From: Falsiruegeria litorea R37
GTDB taxonomy: Bacteria; Pseudomonadota; Alphaproteobacteria; Rhodobacterales; Rhodobacteraceae
Assembly: GCF_900172225.1 (NCBI RefSeq)
Contig: NZ_FWFO01000002.1
Coordinates: 1-64,000 of the forward strand
Reading direction: 5' to 3'
Length of the DNA: 64,000 bases
How positions within the stretch are numbered: the stretch's first letter is position 1; each line of letters begins with the position of its first letter. Positions 52,918 through 61,743 of this stretch are shown here, one piece after another. The translations under genes and the position numbers were made by a program. Below the pieces are notes generated by a model that was given only the letters and a program-made list of their open reading frames with translations, had not been told where the DNA came from and searched no databases.

Positions 52918-53673
52918 GTGCAGTTCACCTTTTCAGATCAGGTCATTCACGTGAATTGTCCCGACCAAGACAGCCTGTTCACCGCCGTGACCAAGCGGTT
53001 TCAGGTGGGTCAGGGGTTTTCGCTGGCGACGATCAATCTGGATCACTTAGTGAAATTGGGCGAGGATGCCACGTTCGCACGTGTCTATGCGGCGCAGGAT
53101 TTCATCGTGGCAGACGGCCGCCCGATTGTGTGGTTGTCGCGGCTTGCCGGGCGTCCCGTGCAGCTTTTGCCAGGGTCGGACATGGTGCGCCCGCTGGCTG
53201 GGCTGGCGGCGAAATGCGGTGTGAAGGTCGCATTGGTGGGCAGCACGGATCAGGCCCTGTCCGATGCCAAACGCGTGCTCGAGGCTGAGGTGCCGGGATT
53301 GCAGATCACCCTGTGTCGCTCGCCGCGATTGGGGTTTGACCCAGAGAGCGACGATGCCATAGCAATCTTGCAAGAGCTGGATGAGGCAGGCGTGCAGTTC
53401 TGTTTTCTGGCCCTTGGCGCCCCCAAACAGGAAACGCTTGCCTTGCGCGGGCGCAACTTGGCACCGCGGGTAGGGTTTGCCTCGGTCGGGGCGGGGCTGG
53501 ATTTTTTGGGCGGGCATCAGACGCGGGCACCGCAGTGGGTGCGGAGCTTGGCCTTGGAATGGGTCTGGCGCGCTCTGTCCAACCCGGCGCGGCTGATCCC
53601 AAGATACGCGCGGTGCCTGGCCATTCTGCCGGGGCAGGCGCGTCAGGCCCGCAAGCTGCGCAAAAGCGGCTAG
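52918..53673 (+). CDS. WecG/TagA/CpsF-family glycosyltransferase
   Basis: A 251-residue GT26 enzyme from a GTG with CAGGAG 7 bases upstream. Conserved stretches are ATINLDHLVKL, VADGRPIVWLSRL, LLPGSDMVRPL, CFLALGAPKQETLAL and VGAGLDFLGGHQTRAPQWVRSLALEWVWRAL. Such enzymes add N-acetylmannosamine-type or related sugars as the second step on a lipid-linked glycan. Its stop overlaps by 4 bases the stop of the convergent oxidoreductase-epimerase gene, the two sharing the CTAG sequence. Confidence 0.92.
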   Translation: MQFTFSDQVIHVNCPDQDSLFTAVTKRFQVGQGFSLATINLDHLVKLGEDATFARVYAAQDFIVADGRPIVWLSRLAGRPVQLLPGSDMVRPLAGLAAKCGVKVALVGSTDQALSDAKRVLEAEVPGLQITLCRSPRLGFDPESDDAIAILQELDEAGVQFCFLALGAPKQETLALRGRNLAPRVGFASVGAGLDFLGGHQTRAPQWVRSLALEWVWRALSNPARLIPRYARCLAILPGQARQARKLRKSG

Positions 53674-55778
53674 AACCCGAACAGCTTGGCCTGGGTGATG
53701 GCCTTGCGGATGAACTCGGCGCGGTTGCTCTCGGGGTGCCATCCCAGCACGCGACAGGCTTTGGCGTTGTCAAAGGGGCTGTAATGCGCGCGGGATTTCC
53801 AATCTGCCAGCGAGGGGCGGGTCAACCCGTGGCGTCGCAGAACGTGATGCTTCAACTGGTGCTTGATGTAATCGGCGGCAAACATGACTGATAGGTTACC
53901 AAAGCCCACGCGCAAGCGCGCGCCCATGGCATCTTCGATCGCGTCAAAGTAATCGCGCCCTGTCATCATCGGTGCGCCGACGATGTTGAAGCTTTCGCCC
54001 TCGATGTCCGGCGTTTCGGCCATACGCGCAAGCGCCTCGACCGTGTCGTCTATCAACACGAAAGGCAGCGTGTTGCGCCCGTTACCCCAAAGCTTGACGG
54101 CTCCCGCCCCGTGCCATCGGCCAATGCCCCAATGCTGCAACGGACCGCCGTGGCCCACCACGATGCCGGGCCGCGCGATCACCAGCGGCAGGCTCTTGGT
54201 GCGATGCATCGCCAACAGCCGTCGTTCGCACTCGGCCTTGGACCGGGCATAGAGATTGCGGTCGCTCATATCCTGGGCAAAGCCAGTGTCCTCGGTGATC
54301 CGAATCTGCGGGTCGGACATGTCATAAGACGCAATCGTACCAGTGTAGATCAGCCGTTTGACGCCTGCATCCAACGCAGCCTGGCCGATCCCTTCGGCCA
54401 CAGCGACGTCGTGTTTCAGACAATCCTCCCACGAGGTATCGACAGAGCGGGCCAGGTTGTAGACCGTTTCGATCCCCTCCATTGCTTGCGTCAGGCCTTG
54501 GGTATCGGACAGCGACAACCCAACGGTTTCCACCTGATCTGGTAGATCGGCAAAGGGACCAGAGGTGCCCCGGCTGATCACGCGAACGTCCTTGCCCATG
54601 GCGACCAGGTGCCGAGTCAGGGCGCGCCCGATGAAGCCGGTGCCGCCGATCACCATGACGGTGGGTTCGGGGGCGCGATTGGCTTGTGGCGGAGCAGGCA
54701 GGTCTCGCTGCTCCGAGGACATCAGAGACAGCGCCTGATCCAGGGCGCCCATCACCTTGATTGCCGAGGCGCCCGAAAACCGCGTGTCCGCTGGGGCGTT
54801 GCGCGTCAGCGGGCCATAGACTCCATCCATCATGCCCCGAAAGCTCAGCCCGTAAGGCGATTTGGCATTGAACGAGGTCAACTGCCGAGCCGCGTTCACA
54901 CATCCCGCTTTCAGGTGCTGGCCACTCACCGAAAGTTGCCGCCAGAGCGGATTGGCCACCAGATCAGCCGTATTCTCGGTATCCACGATCAACGTGTCCG
55001 CCGCCAGATCGAGCCGCGCCCGTCCGGTGGAACCGCGCAAAGTCACTGAGCGGTCATCGCTGGTCTCGACCAGAGAGATCATCAGACTCAGTTCGACATC
55101 CCTCACGTTGGCGCGCATGTGCCAGGTCTGCGGGCGCGTGCCGCTGCCGGGGATGGCAATCGGGTGAGAAAGACCCAAATCGCGAACTTCAGCTTGGCCA
55201 AACAGATCCTGAACGATCGCAAACAGATGCGGCCCGATCTCTAGCAGCAGGTTCTCGGGCTTGCGCATCAGCCACAGGCCAAAGGGACCTGACCGCAGGG
55301 GCGACAACGGAAAGCACCAACGCACTTCGGCCGAAGAAATCCGTCCCAGTTTGCCTGCATGCGCCATCGCCTTGAGCCGTTCATAGGACGGCAGACCCAA
55401 AAAGTTGTGGCCTGCGTGAAAGCGTCTGTCGGCCTGTTGCGCGGCCTCTTCGATGGCCTGCGTGTCCTGGGCGGACAGGGCCACGGGTTTTTCCACCAGC
55501 ACATGCAGCCCTGCGTTCAGACATTGGATCGCCAGATCGCGGTGGCTGTCGGGGGGCGTCAGGATGTGAACCGCATCGCAGACCTCGGCGGCGATCAGAT
55601 CCTCGACCGAGGCAAAACCCCGAACCCCATAGGCGTCGGCCAGCCCGTGGGCTGCATTTGCTGCGCGGTCACAGATTGCGCTCAGTTCGATATCTGGCGT
55701 GGCTTTGATCGCGTCAGCGTGCCAGCTGGCGATGTATCCAGCGCCAATCAGGCCGATACGGATGGGGGATTGGGTCAT
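53670..55778 (-). CDS. Fused Gfo/Idh/MocA oxidoreductase and NAD-dependent epimerase/dehydratase
   Basis: A 702-residue two-enzyme fusion. Residues 1-350 are a Gfo/Idh/MocA sugar oxidoreductase: IGLIGAGYIASWHADAI, then the cofactor-site motif VLVEKPVAL. From about 370 a second Rossmann domain starts (VMVIGGTGFIGRALTRHL), with an extended-SDR active site, YTGTIASYDM and YARSKAECERR (YxxxK). The two halves are usually separate genes. It probably oxidises and then epimerises or reduces a nucleotide sugar for the polysaccharide. It is the last gene of a three-gene minus-strand run after two glycosyltransferases (9-base gap). Confidence 0.88.
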   Translation of the reverse strand: MTQSPIRIGLIGAGYIASWHADAIKATPDIELSAICDRAANAAHGLADAYGVRGFASVEDLIAAEVCDAVHILTPPDSHRDLAIQCLNAGLHVLVEKPVALSAQDTQAIEEAAQQADRRFHAGHNFLGLPSYERLKAMAHAGKLGRISSAEVRWCFPLSPLRSGPFGLWLMRKPENLLLEIGPHLFAIVQDLFGQAEVRDLGLSHPIAIPGSGTRPQTWHMRANVRDVELSLMISLVETSDDRSVTLRGSTGRARLDLAADTLIVDTENTADLVANPLWRQLSVSGQHLKAGCVNAARQLTSFNAKSPYGLSFRGMMDGVYGPLTRNAPADTRFSGASAIKVMGALDQALSLMSSEQRDLPAPPQANRAPEPTVMVIGGTGFIGRALTRHLVAMGKDVRVISRGTSGPFADLPDQVETVGLSLSDTQGLTQAMEGIETVYNLARSVDTSWEDCLKHDVAVAEGIGQAALDAGVKRLIYTGTIASYDMSDPQIRITEDTGFAQDMSDRNLYARSKAECERRLLAMHRTKSLPLVIARPGIVVGHGGPLQHWGIGRWHGAGAVKLWGNGRNTLPFVLIDDTVEALARMAETPDIEGESFNIVGAPMMTGRDYFDAIEDAMGARLRVGFGNLSVMFAADYIKHQLKHHVLRRHGLTRPSLADWKSRAHYSPFDNAKACRVLGWHPESNRAEFIRKAITQAKLFGF

Positions 55779-55787
55779 CTTGATGGC

Positions 55788-56756
55788 TCACTGATATTCG
55801 ATGATTTCGGGCGTCCGGTTCCGTACCCGGTTCAGTTGATACTTGGCCATTCCCAGCAGGTTAGGGAATTTCGACAGGGTCAGGAACAGCGCGTGGACGC
55901 GCGCCTGAGGGGGAGGCAGGTTTTCGGCTCGCAACCCGGCAACCGTTCTCAGGTAAGAGGCAGCGTAAAGACCCAGAACCATCAGCAGCACCCATGGTGA
56001 AAACGCGGCGCCGACAATGGCCAGAAGCGGTAGGATAAGCCCAAAAAGCAGGACACGTCTAATTTCGCTGCGGAAATGGCCAGGGTGCAGCCCGTTTACT
56101 TGAGCAAACCCGTGGCCGGCCCGTACGGCTCGTTGCCACCACTGACCAAAGCGGGTCATGGCTGCGTCATGGCGCGTCATCTCAAGCGGCAGCCGTTCCA
56201 GCCGCCAGCCTGCCAACCCCAAGCGTAGGCAAAAATCGTCGTCTTCGGCTGCGATCACATGGTTCGAAAACCCGCCGACTTGCCGGAACGCTTCGGCCCG
56301 CACCAGCATGTCACCGCCGCAGGCGATGATCGGACCGGCAGGGCGGTGCCATTCGTGGTCGCACATCTGGTTGTATACGCTGGCGTCCCGGTGAACCTCG
56401 GACCGCCACCCTGTGACCACGGCCAGCTTTGAATCGGTCTCGATATGGGCTTGGGCGGCAGCGATCCAGCCGGGGACCAAGGCACAGTCGCCGTCGATGA
56501 ACTGTACCAGGTCTGGCGGGTCGCCCTGTTCCAGCCGCGCAAAGCCCGCGTTGCGGGCGCGGGCTGCGCTGAAGGGGACGGACATGTCCAATTCGACCAC
56601 TTCGGCCCCGGCTTTATGAGCCGCGGCGACGCTGTCGTCGGTCGAGCCGGAATCCACATAGACGATCCGGGATGCCTGCCCCTGTGCCGCGTCCAGCGCG
56701 CGTTTGAGCCGATCGCCTTCGTTGCGACCGATCAGGACCAGAGCGACGGGGGTCAT
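55788..56756 (-). CDS. Glycosyltransferase family 2 with C-terminal membrane segments
   Basis: A 322-residue GT-A enzyme. The ATG at 56756 overlaps the upstream stop (ATGA) and gives the proper start MTPVALVLIGRNEGDRLKRAL; the longer frame upstream is non-homologous. Motifs: RIVYVDSGSTDDSV, ARNAGFARL, VQFIDGDCALVPGW, then GGDMLVRAEAFRQVGGF and EDDDFCLRL. A hydrophobic pair near residues 250-280 may anchor it to the membrane. It probably extends the polysaccharide repeat unit. Confidence 0.88.
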   Translation of the reverse strand: MTPVALVLIGRNEGDRLKRALDAAQGQASRIVYVDSGSTDDSVAAAHKAGAEVVELDMSVPFSAARARNAGFARLEQGDPPDLVQFIDGDCALVPGWIAAAQAHIETDSKLAVVTGWRSEVHRDASVYNQMCDHEWHRPAGPIIACGGDMLVRAEAFRQVGGFSNHVIAAEDDDFCLRLGLAGWRLERLPLEMTRHDAAMTRFGQWWQRAVRAGHGFAQVNGLHPGHFRSEIRRVLLFGLILPLLAIVGAAFSPWVLLMVLGLYAASYLRTVAGLRAENLPPPQARVHALFLTLSKFPNLLGMAKYQLNRVRNRTPEIIEYQ

Positions 56757-57841
56757 GACGCCTCCCGCAAAGCGGTCTCGAGCCGGTCGCAGGCGTGCGC
56801 CCAGGTGTGGGCAGCAGCCACGTCGCGGCTGACTTGCGACATCGCTTGCCAGTCGGCGTTCGGTGCTTTGAGGATGCGCAAAGCGTGATCCGCAATTGCC
56901 GCTGCATCGCCCACATCGACAATGGCCCCGTTCACGCCGGGGGTGATCAGATCCTGCGCCGCACCCACGTCCGTTGACACGAGTGGACAGCCACAGGCCA
57001 TCGCCTCGAGCAAGGGTAGGAAATACCCCTCGGACGTGCTGCCGCAGAGAAACAGATCGCAACCCGCATAAAGCGCGGGGATTTGCGCCTGTTCGGGACG
57101 GCAGAGGTAGTCTGATCCGGGCGGCAAGGGCAGGTCGTCCGACATCGGCTCGGCACCAAAGGCACGCACGCGCAGATCGGGCAGAGCCGCACGTATCTGT
57201 TCAATCGCTTGCAACAGCGTGCCGGTGCCTTTGATCGCATTGGTGCTGTAGAGCAGCCCGACAGTTGGATGATCCTGTTTGTCGCGAGGGGGGGCGCTGA
57301 AATGGCTCAAGTCCACGCCGTTGGGCACCAGCACCGCGTCGTTCTGACCATACTCCGAGGCCATGACCTGGCCCAGCCAGTTCGATACAACAAAGTGCTT
57401 TAAGGGCAGGTAGTAAGTGCTGCGCGAGATCTGCCAGGGCAGGAAATCATGCACCTCGTGGTGCTGGATCAGGTAGTAGGGGCGCCCTTTGGACGGAGGC
57501 ATGGCTGCGGCGGAAAACGCGGTTTCCCACCAGGTGGCGATCAGGGCATCACCGTCGGGGATGTCGTCATGGGTGAACAGGAAATCATCGCGGCCGGCCT
57601 CGACGATCGGCACTGTGATCTGGTCGAAATGCCCACCCTCATCGGGCTCACGGTCGGGCAGACGCCCCCGGATCAGGGATTTCGCCCAGGTCTTGGCCTG
57701 GGTTTTGGCCCCGACTTGCCGTTTTGCCGGAACCACGATGCTTACCTCGTGTCCCCGGTCCTGCAACATCTGCGCATGGATCGCGATCACGCGCAGGCCG
57801 CCCGACAGGTTCGAGCGAGGGCTGAGAAACGTGATCCGCAA
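56753..57841 (-). CDS. Glycosyltransferase family 4
   Basis: A 362-residue GT-B enzyme starting MRITFLSPRSNLSGGLRVIAIHA, the usual acceptor-domain opening of this group. The donor half has VGLLYSTNAIKGTGTLLQAI and the E-x7-E motif within LCGSTSEGYFLPLLEAMACGCPLVSTDVG. It is the first gene of the three-gene minus-strand run with the GT2 enzyme and the fused oxidoreductase-epimerase, and marks the right edge of the polysaccharide locus. Confidence 0.9.
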   Translation of the reverse strand: MRITFLSPRSNLSGGLRVIAIHAQMLQDRGHEVSIVVPAKRQVGAKTQAKTWAKSLIRGRLPDREPDEGGHFDQITVPIVEAGRDDFLFTHDDIPDGDALIATWWETAFSAAAMPPSKGRPYYLIQHHEVHDFLPWQISRSTYYLPLKHFVVSNWLGQVMASEYGQNDAVLVPNGVDLSHFSAPPRDKQDHPTVGLLYSTNAIKGTGTLLQAIEQIRAALPDLRVRAFGAEPMSDDLPLPPGSDYLCRPEQAQIPALYAGCDLFLCGSTSEGYFLPLLEAMACGCPLVSTDVGAAQDLITPGVNGAIVDVGDAAAIADHALRILKAPNADWQAMSQVSRDVAAAHTWAHACDRLETALREAS

Positions 57842-57995
57842 ATTGGGTCTCCGAGGCTTTTGATCCTTGATGCGGTTTTAGCACCAATTGTCACGAGATG
57901 GACGGCTTTTCGGGCGTGCGCAGGGATTAACCCGACAAGCGGCATAAAATTGGGCCGGTCTGTGGTCAATCTGGGGCAGGTCGGGTTTGGGATTT

Positions 57996-58018
57996 TTTAA
58001 TTTGACACTAGAATTAAA
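57996..58018. promoter_or_regulatory. AT-rich inverted repeat upstream of the xylose operon
   Basis: TTTAATT (57996-58002) and AATTAAA (58012-58018) form perfect 7-base arms around 9 bases. A TTGACA sequence (58002-58007) lies inside it, 47 bases before the xylulokinase start. An operator overlapping a -35 element would fit repression of the operon, for example by a ROK-type xylose regulator. No such regulator gene is in the window and no clear -10 element was found. Confidence 0.45.
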
Positions 58019-58054
58019 TGTGAGGACAGTGAGGTAACAGCGCGGGGAGGGCGT

Positions 58055-59503
58055 ATGTTCATCGGATTGGATCTGGGAACGTCGGGGGTTCGGGCCCTCT
58101 TGGTTGATGATGGGGGCATGGCTTTGGCCAGTGCCGATTGCGGTCTGGAAGTGTCGCATCCGCATCCGGGTTGGAGTGAACAAGACCCCGCAGATTGGGT
58201 CGCGGCCAGCCGTTCAGCCTTGCAAGCGTTGAATGCAAAGGCCCCGGCCCAGATGGCTCGCGTGCGTGGTTTGGGTCTCTCGGGCCAGATGCATGGCGCG
58301 ACCGTGCTGGACGCAAAGGGCTCTGTGCTGCGCCCCTGTATCCTGTGGAATGACACCCGAAGCCACGCACAGGCTGCGGCGTTGGATGGGGCGGCAGACG
58401 TGCGCGCCTTGTCCGGCAACATCGTCTTTCCCGGGTTCGCCGCGCCAAAGCTGATGTGGATGGCCGCGCATGAACCCGATATCTTTGCACAAGTGGCCAA
58501 GGTGCTGTTGCCAAAGGATTACCTGAGCTTCTGGCTGACCGGTCGGGCAGTTTCGGACATGTCCGACAGTGCCGGGACAAGCTGGCTGGATGTGGGGGAT
58601 CGAGGATGGTCGGATCGGCTGCTTGACGCGGGCAACATGCGCCGTGACCAGATGCCGGACGTGATCGAAGGGACCGAAGTTGTTGGCCCCATGCGTGCCG
58701 ATGTGGCGCAAGATTTGGGACTGCCCAACGGCGTTCTGGTGGTGGCCGGGGGCGGTGATAATGCCGCTGCTGCCTGTGGTGTGGGCGCGTTGCGCGACGG
58801 GGATGGATTTGTCTCGCTTGGCACATCCGGCGTGATTTTGGCAGCGCGGGATGGGTTCCACCCCGATCCGGGCAGTGCGGTGCATACGTTTTGCCACGCG
58901 GTTCCGAACCGCTGGTATCAGATGGGGGTCATGCTGGCCGCAACCGACAGCCTGAACTGGCTGGCAAAGATCACCGGGACGCCCCCGGCGGTATTGACCG
59001 GCGCGCTGACCGATCTGCGCCCGCCAGCAAATGCACGTTTTCTTCCGTATCTGTCCGGAGAGCGTACGCCCCACAATGACAGCGCGGTGCGCGGGGCCTT
59101 TGTGGGGCTCGACATCGCGTCGGATCGGGCCGAGCTGACACAGGCCGTGATCGAAGGCGTCAGTTTCGGCCTGCGCGACAGCCTGGAGGCCCTGCGCGGC
59201 ACCGGTGCCGATCTGTCATCCCTGCTGGCCATCGGTGGCGGCACCGGTTCGCGCTATTGGGTCGAGCTTTTGTCAACGGTCCTGGGACTGCCGCTGCAGC
59301 TGCCCGCACAGGGCGAATTCGGCGCGGCCCTGGGGGCGGCGCGCTTGGCAATCTGCGGTGTGACCGGAGCAGATCCCGCGCGGATCATGGCCAAGCCCGA
59401 TATCGCCGAGACCATCGACCCGAACCCGAACCTCAAGTCCGCATTCGACGACGCTTATACCGACTTCCGCTCTTCTTATCCTGCTTTGAAAGCCATGCTA
59501 TGA
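58055..59503 (+). CDS. xylB: Xylulokinase
   Basis: A 482-residue FGGY-family carbohydrate kinase. It opens [19 protein letters not shown] (the ATP phosphate loop) and has [13 protein letters not shown], the xylulokinase-type substrate signature, plus ILWNDTRS and the C-terminal [15 protein letters not shown]. It phosphorylates D-xylulose to xylulose 5-phosphate. Its stop overlaps the xylose isomerase start as ATGA. Confidence 0.93.
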   Translation: MFIGLDLGTSGVRALLVDDGGMALASADCGLEVSHPHPGWSEQDPADWVAASRSALQALNAKAPAQMARVRGLGLSGQMHGATVLDAKGSVLRPCILWNDTRSHAQAAALDGAADVRALSGNIVFPGFAAPKLMWMAAHEPDIFAQVAKVLLPKDYLSFWLTGRAVSDMSDSAGTSWLDVGDRGWSDRLLDAGNMRRDQMPDVIEGTEVVGPMRADVAQDLGLPNGVLVVAGGGDNAAAACGVGALRDGDGFVSLGTSGVILAARDGFHPDPGSAVHTFCHAVPNRWYQMGVMLAATDSLNWLAKITGTPPAVLTGALTDLRPPANARFLPYLSGERTPHNDSAVRGAFVGLDIASDRAELTQAVIEGVSFGLRDSLEALRGTGADLSSLLAIGGGTGSRYWVELLSTVLGLPLQLPAQGEFGAALGAARLAICGVTGADPARIMAKPDIAETIDPNPNLKSAFDDAYTDFRSSYPALKAML

Positions 59504-60804
59504 CACAGTTTTTCGCCGACATCGCCCCGATCACCTATCAAGGTCCCGATACGGCCAATGCGCTGGCCTTTCGCCATTACAACCCGAACGAGGTTGTTCT
59601 GGGCAAACGGATGGAGGATCACCTGCGCTTTGCCGTAGCCTATTGGCATTCCTTCGCTTGGGAGGGCGGTGATCCCTTTGGCGCGCAGACGTTCGAACGC
59701 CCTTGGCACCCGCAGGATCAGATGGACCGGGCCAAGATCAAAGCGGACGCCGCGTTCGAGATGTTCGATATTCTTGGCCAGCCATATTTCTGCTGGCACG
59801 ACGCAGACATCCGGCCTGAAGGTGCGGATTTCGCTGGATCTCTGCGCAATTTCGAAGAGATCATCGACTATTTCCTTGGCAAGATGGAGAGCCGCAAGAC
59901 AAGGCTCCTGTGGGGCACGGCCAACATGTTCAGCCACCGCCGCTGGATGTCGGGCGCCTCGACCAACCCGGACCCGGATGTCTTTGCCTATTCCGCAGCG
60001 ACGGTGAAGACCTGCATGGATGCGACCCACAAGATGGGCGGCGAGAACTATGTCCTCTGGGGGGGACGCGAGGGGTATGAGACGCTGTTGAACACCGATC
60101 TGACCCGCGAGCTGGACCACATGGGGCGGTTCCTGAGCATGGTGGTCGACTACAAGCACAAGATCGGCTTCAAGGGCACCATCCTGGTCGAACCCAAGCC
60201 GCAGGAGCCATCGAAGCACCAATATGATTTCGACGCGGCCACCTGTATCGGGTTCTTGCGGAAATACGGGCTTGAGGGCGAGGTGAAGCTGAACCTGGAG
60301 CAGGGGCACGCGATTTTGGCAGGCCATTCCTTCGAGCACGAGGTCGCCGTGGCGGCGGCAGAGGGGATGTTGGGATCCATCGACATGAACCGCAACGACT
60401 ATCAATCGGGCTGGGATACCGATCAATTCCCCAACAACGTACCAGAGGTGGCGCTGACCTATTATCACATCCTGCGCGCAGGGGGGCTGGGTACAGGGGG
60501 CACCAATTTTGACGCCAAACTCCGGCGGCAATCGCTGGATGCCAAGGACCTGATCGCGGCGCATGTGGGTGCAATGGACATCTGCGCGCGGGGCCTCAAG
60601 GCGGCCGCCGCGATGATCGAAGACGGCGGCCTGGATGCGGCCCTGCGCGATCGCTATGCGGGTTGGGACAGCAACGATGCCCAAGAGATGCTGAACAGCG
60701 ATTTCGACAGCATTTTTGCCAATGTGGTGAGCGGTAAGATCAATCCGCAACCCCGGTCCGGTCGGCAAGAGATCCTGGAAAATTACGTCAATCGGTTTGT
60801 CTGA
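59500..60804 (+). CDS. xylA: Xylose isomerase
   Basis: A 434-residue isomerase, the usual length for the class II enzyme. The ATG at 59500 lies in the xylB stop. Motifs include [17 protein letters not shown], the catalytic-His region [46 protein letters not shown] and [15 protein letters not shown]. It converts D-xylose to D-xylulose with divalent metal. The stop is directly followed by the aldose epimerase ATG. Confidence 0.96.
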   Translation: MTQFFADIAPITYQGPDTANALAFRHYNPNEVVLGKRMEDHLRFAVAYWHSFAWEGGDPFGAQTFERPWHPQDQMDRAKIKADAAFEMFDILGQPYFCWHDADIRPEGADFAGSLRNFEEIIDYFLGKMESRKTRLLWGTANMFSHRRWMSGASTNPDPDVFAYSAATVKTCMDATHKMGGENYVLWGGREGYETLLNTDLTRELDHMGRFLSMVVDYKHKIGFKGTILVEPKPQEPSKHQYDFDAATCIGFLRKYGLEGEVKLNLEQGHAILAGHSFEHEVAVAAAEGMLGSIDMNRNDYQSGWDTDQFPNNVPEVALTYYHILRAGGLGTGGTNFDAKLRRQSLDAKDLIAAHVGAMDICARGLKAAAAMIEDGGLDAALRDRYAGWDSNDAQEMLNSDFDSIFANVVSGKINPQPRSGRQEILENYVNRFV

Positions 60805-61743
60805 ATGGAGCAGATCCGGCGCCATGTCCTGAGCGATGGCGAGGTTTCGGTCGCGGTTCTGTCGCTTGGCTGCATCACGCAGGATTGGCAGGTGCCGATG
60901 GCGGGCAAGCGGATGCCCGTAGTGTTGGGGTATCGCGACCCGGCCGCCTATCTGTATAATCCCTGCTATCTGGGGGCGATCGTCGGTCGTGTGGCCAACC
61001 GTATCTCGGGCGCGGTGTTCGAATTGGATGGGGTGCGATACCCGTTGGACGCCAACGAGCCGCCCCACCACCTGCACGGTGGTGCCTATGGGCTGCACAG
61101 TCGGAACTGGACGTTGGAGGCAGATGGCGCGCGGGCCGTGCAGTTGCGATTGACCTCTGCGGATGGAGAGGGTGGCTATCCGGGCCGGTTGGACCTGTGT
61201 GTGACAATCACGCTAGAGGGGCATCGCCTGACCTACGAGATCGAGGCGCGCAGCAACCGACCTACGCCGGTCAACCTGGCACAGCATTCCTATTACGCGC
61301 TTGGGGACGCATCGGTACACATCCCGGCGCAGGTTTACACACCGACAGACGACCGCATGATCCCCACAGCAGCGCGCGACCCGATTGCGGGGCATTCGTT
61401 TGATTTCAAGACAACTAAGCCTGTTTCGCTGGCGGATCCGGATGGTGCGGGGCTGGACATGAATTTCATCCTTGATGGCACGCGGATCGAGGCGCGCGGC
61501 AGCGGGCTGCAAATGGTGATGGAGACAGATCAGCCCTGCCTGCAACTCTACACTGCGCAGCATCTTGTTCAGGTCGCCGAGCCCCTCAAAGGGCAGACGC
61601 ACAAGCCGCGCTCGGCCCTGTGTCTGGAGCCGCAAGGTTATCCCAATGCGGTCAATACGCCCGGGTTCCCCTTGTCTCTGGCCACCCCCGAGGAACCCTA
61701 TTGTCAGCGCCTGAGCGTCAGTATTCGCGAGGACACCACATGA
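60805..61743 (+). CDS. Aldose 1-epimerase (GalM family)
   Basis: A 312-residue mutarotase. Its ATG is immediately after the xylA stop. Family features: GAIVGRVANRISGAVFELDG, the histidine-containing HHLHGGAYGLHSRNW, the second active-site region NLAQHSYYALG, and the C-terminal glutamate region SALCLEPQGYPNAVN. It interconverts anomers of xylose or another aldose so that the isomerase is supplied with its preferred form. Its stop overlaps the next start as ATGA. Confidence 0.93.
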   Translation: MEQIRRHVLSDGEVSVAVLSLGCITQDWQVPMAGKRMPVVLGYRDPAAYLYNPCYLGAIVGRVANRISGAVFELDGVRYPLDANEPPHHLHGGAYGLHSRNWTLEADGARAVQLRLTSADGEGGYPGRLDLCVTITLEGHRLTYEIEARSNRPTPVNLAQHSYYALGDASVHIPAQVYTPTDDRMIPTAARDPIAGHSFDFKTTKPVSLADPDGAGLDMNFILDGTRIEARGSGLQMVMETDQPCLQLYTAQHLVQVAEPLKGQTHKPRSALCLEPQGYPNAVNTPGFPLSLATPEEPYCQRLSVSIREDTT

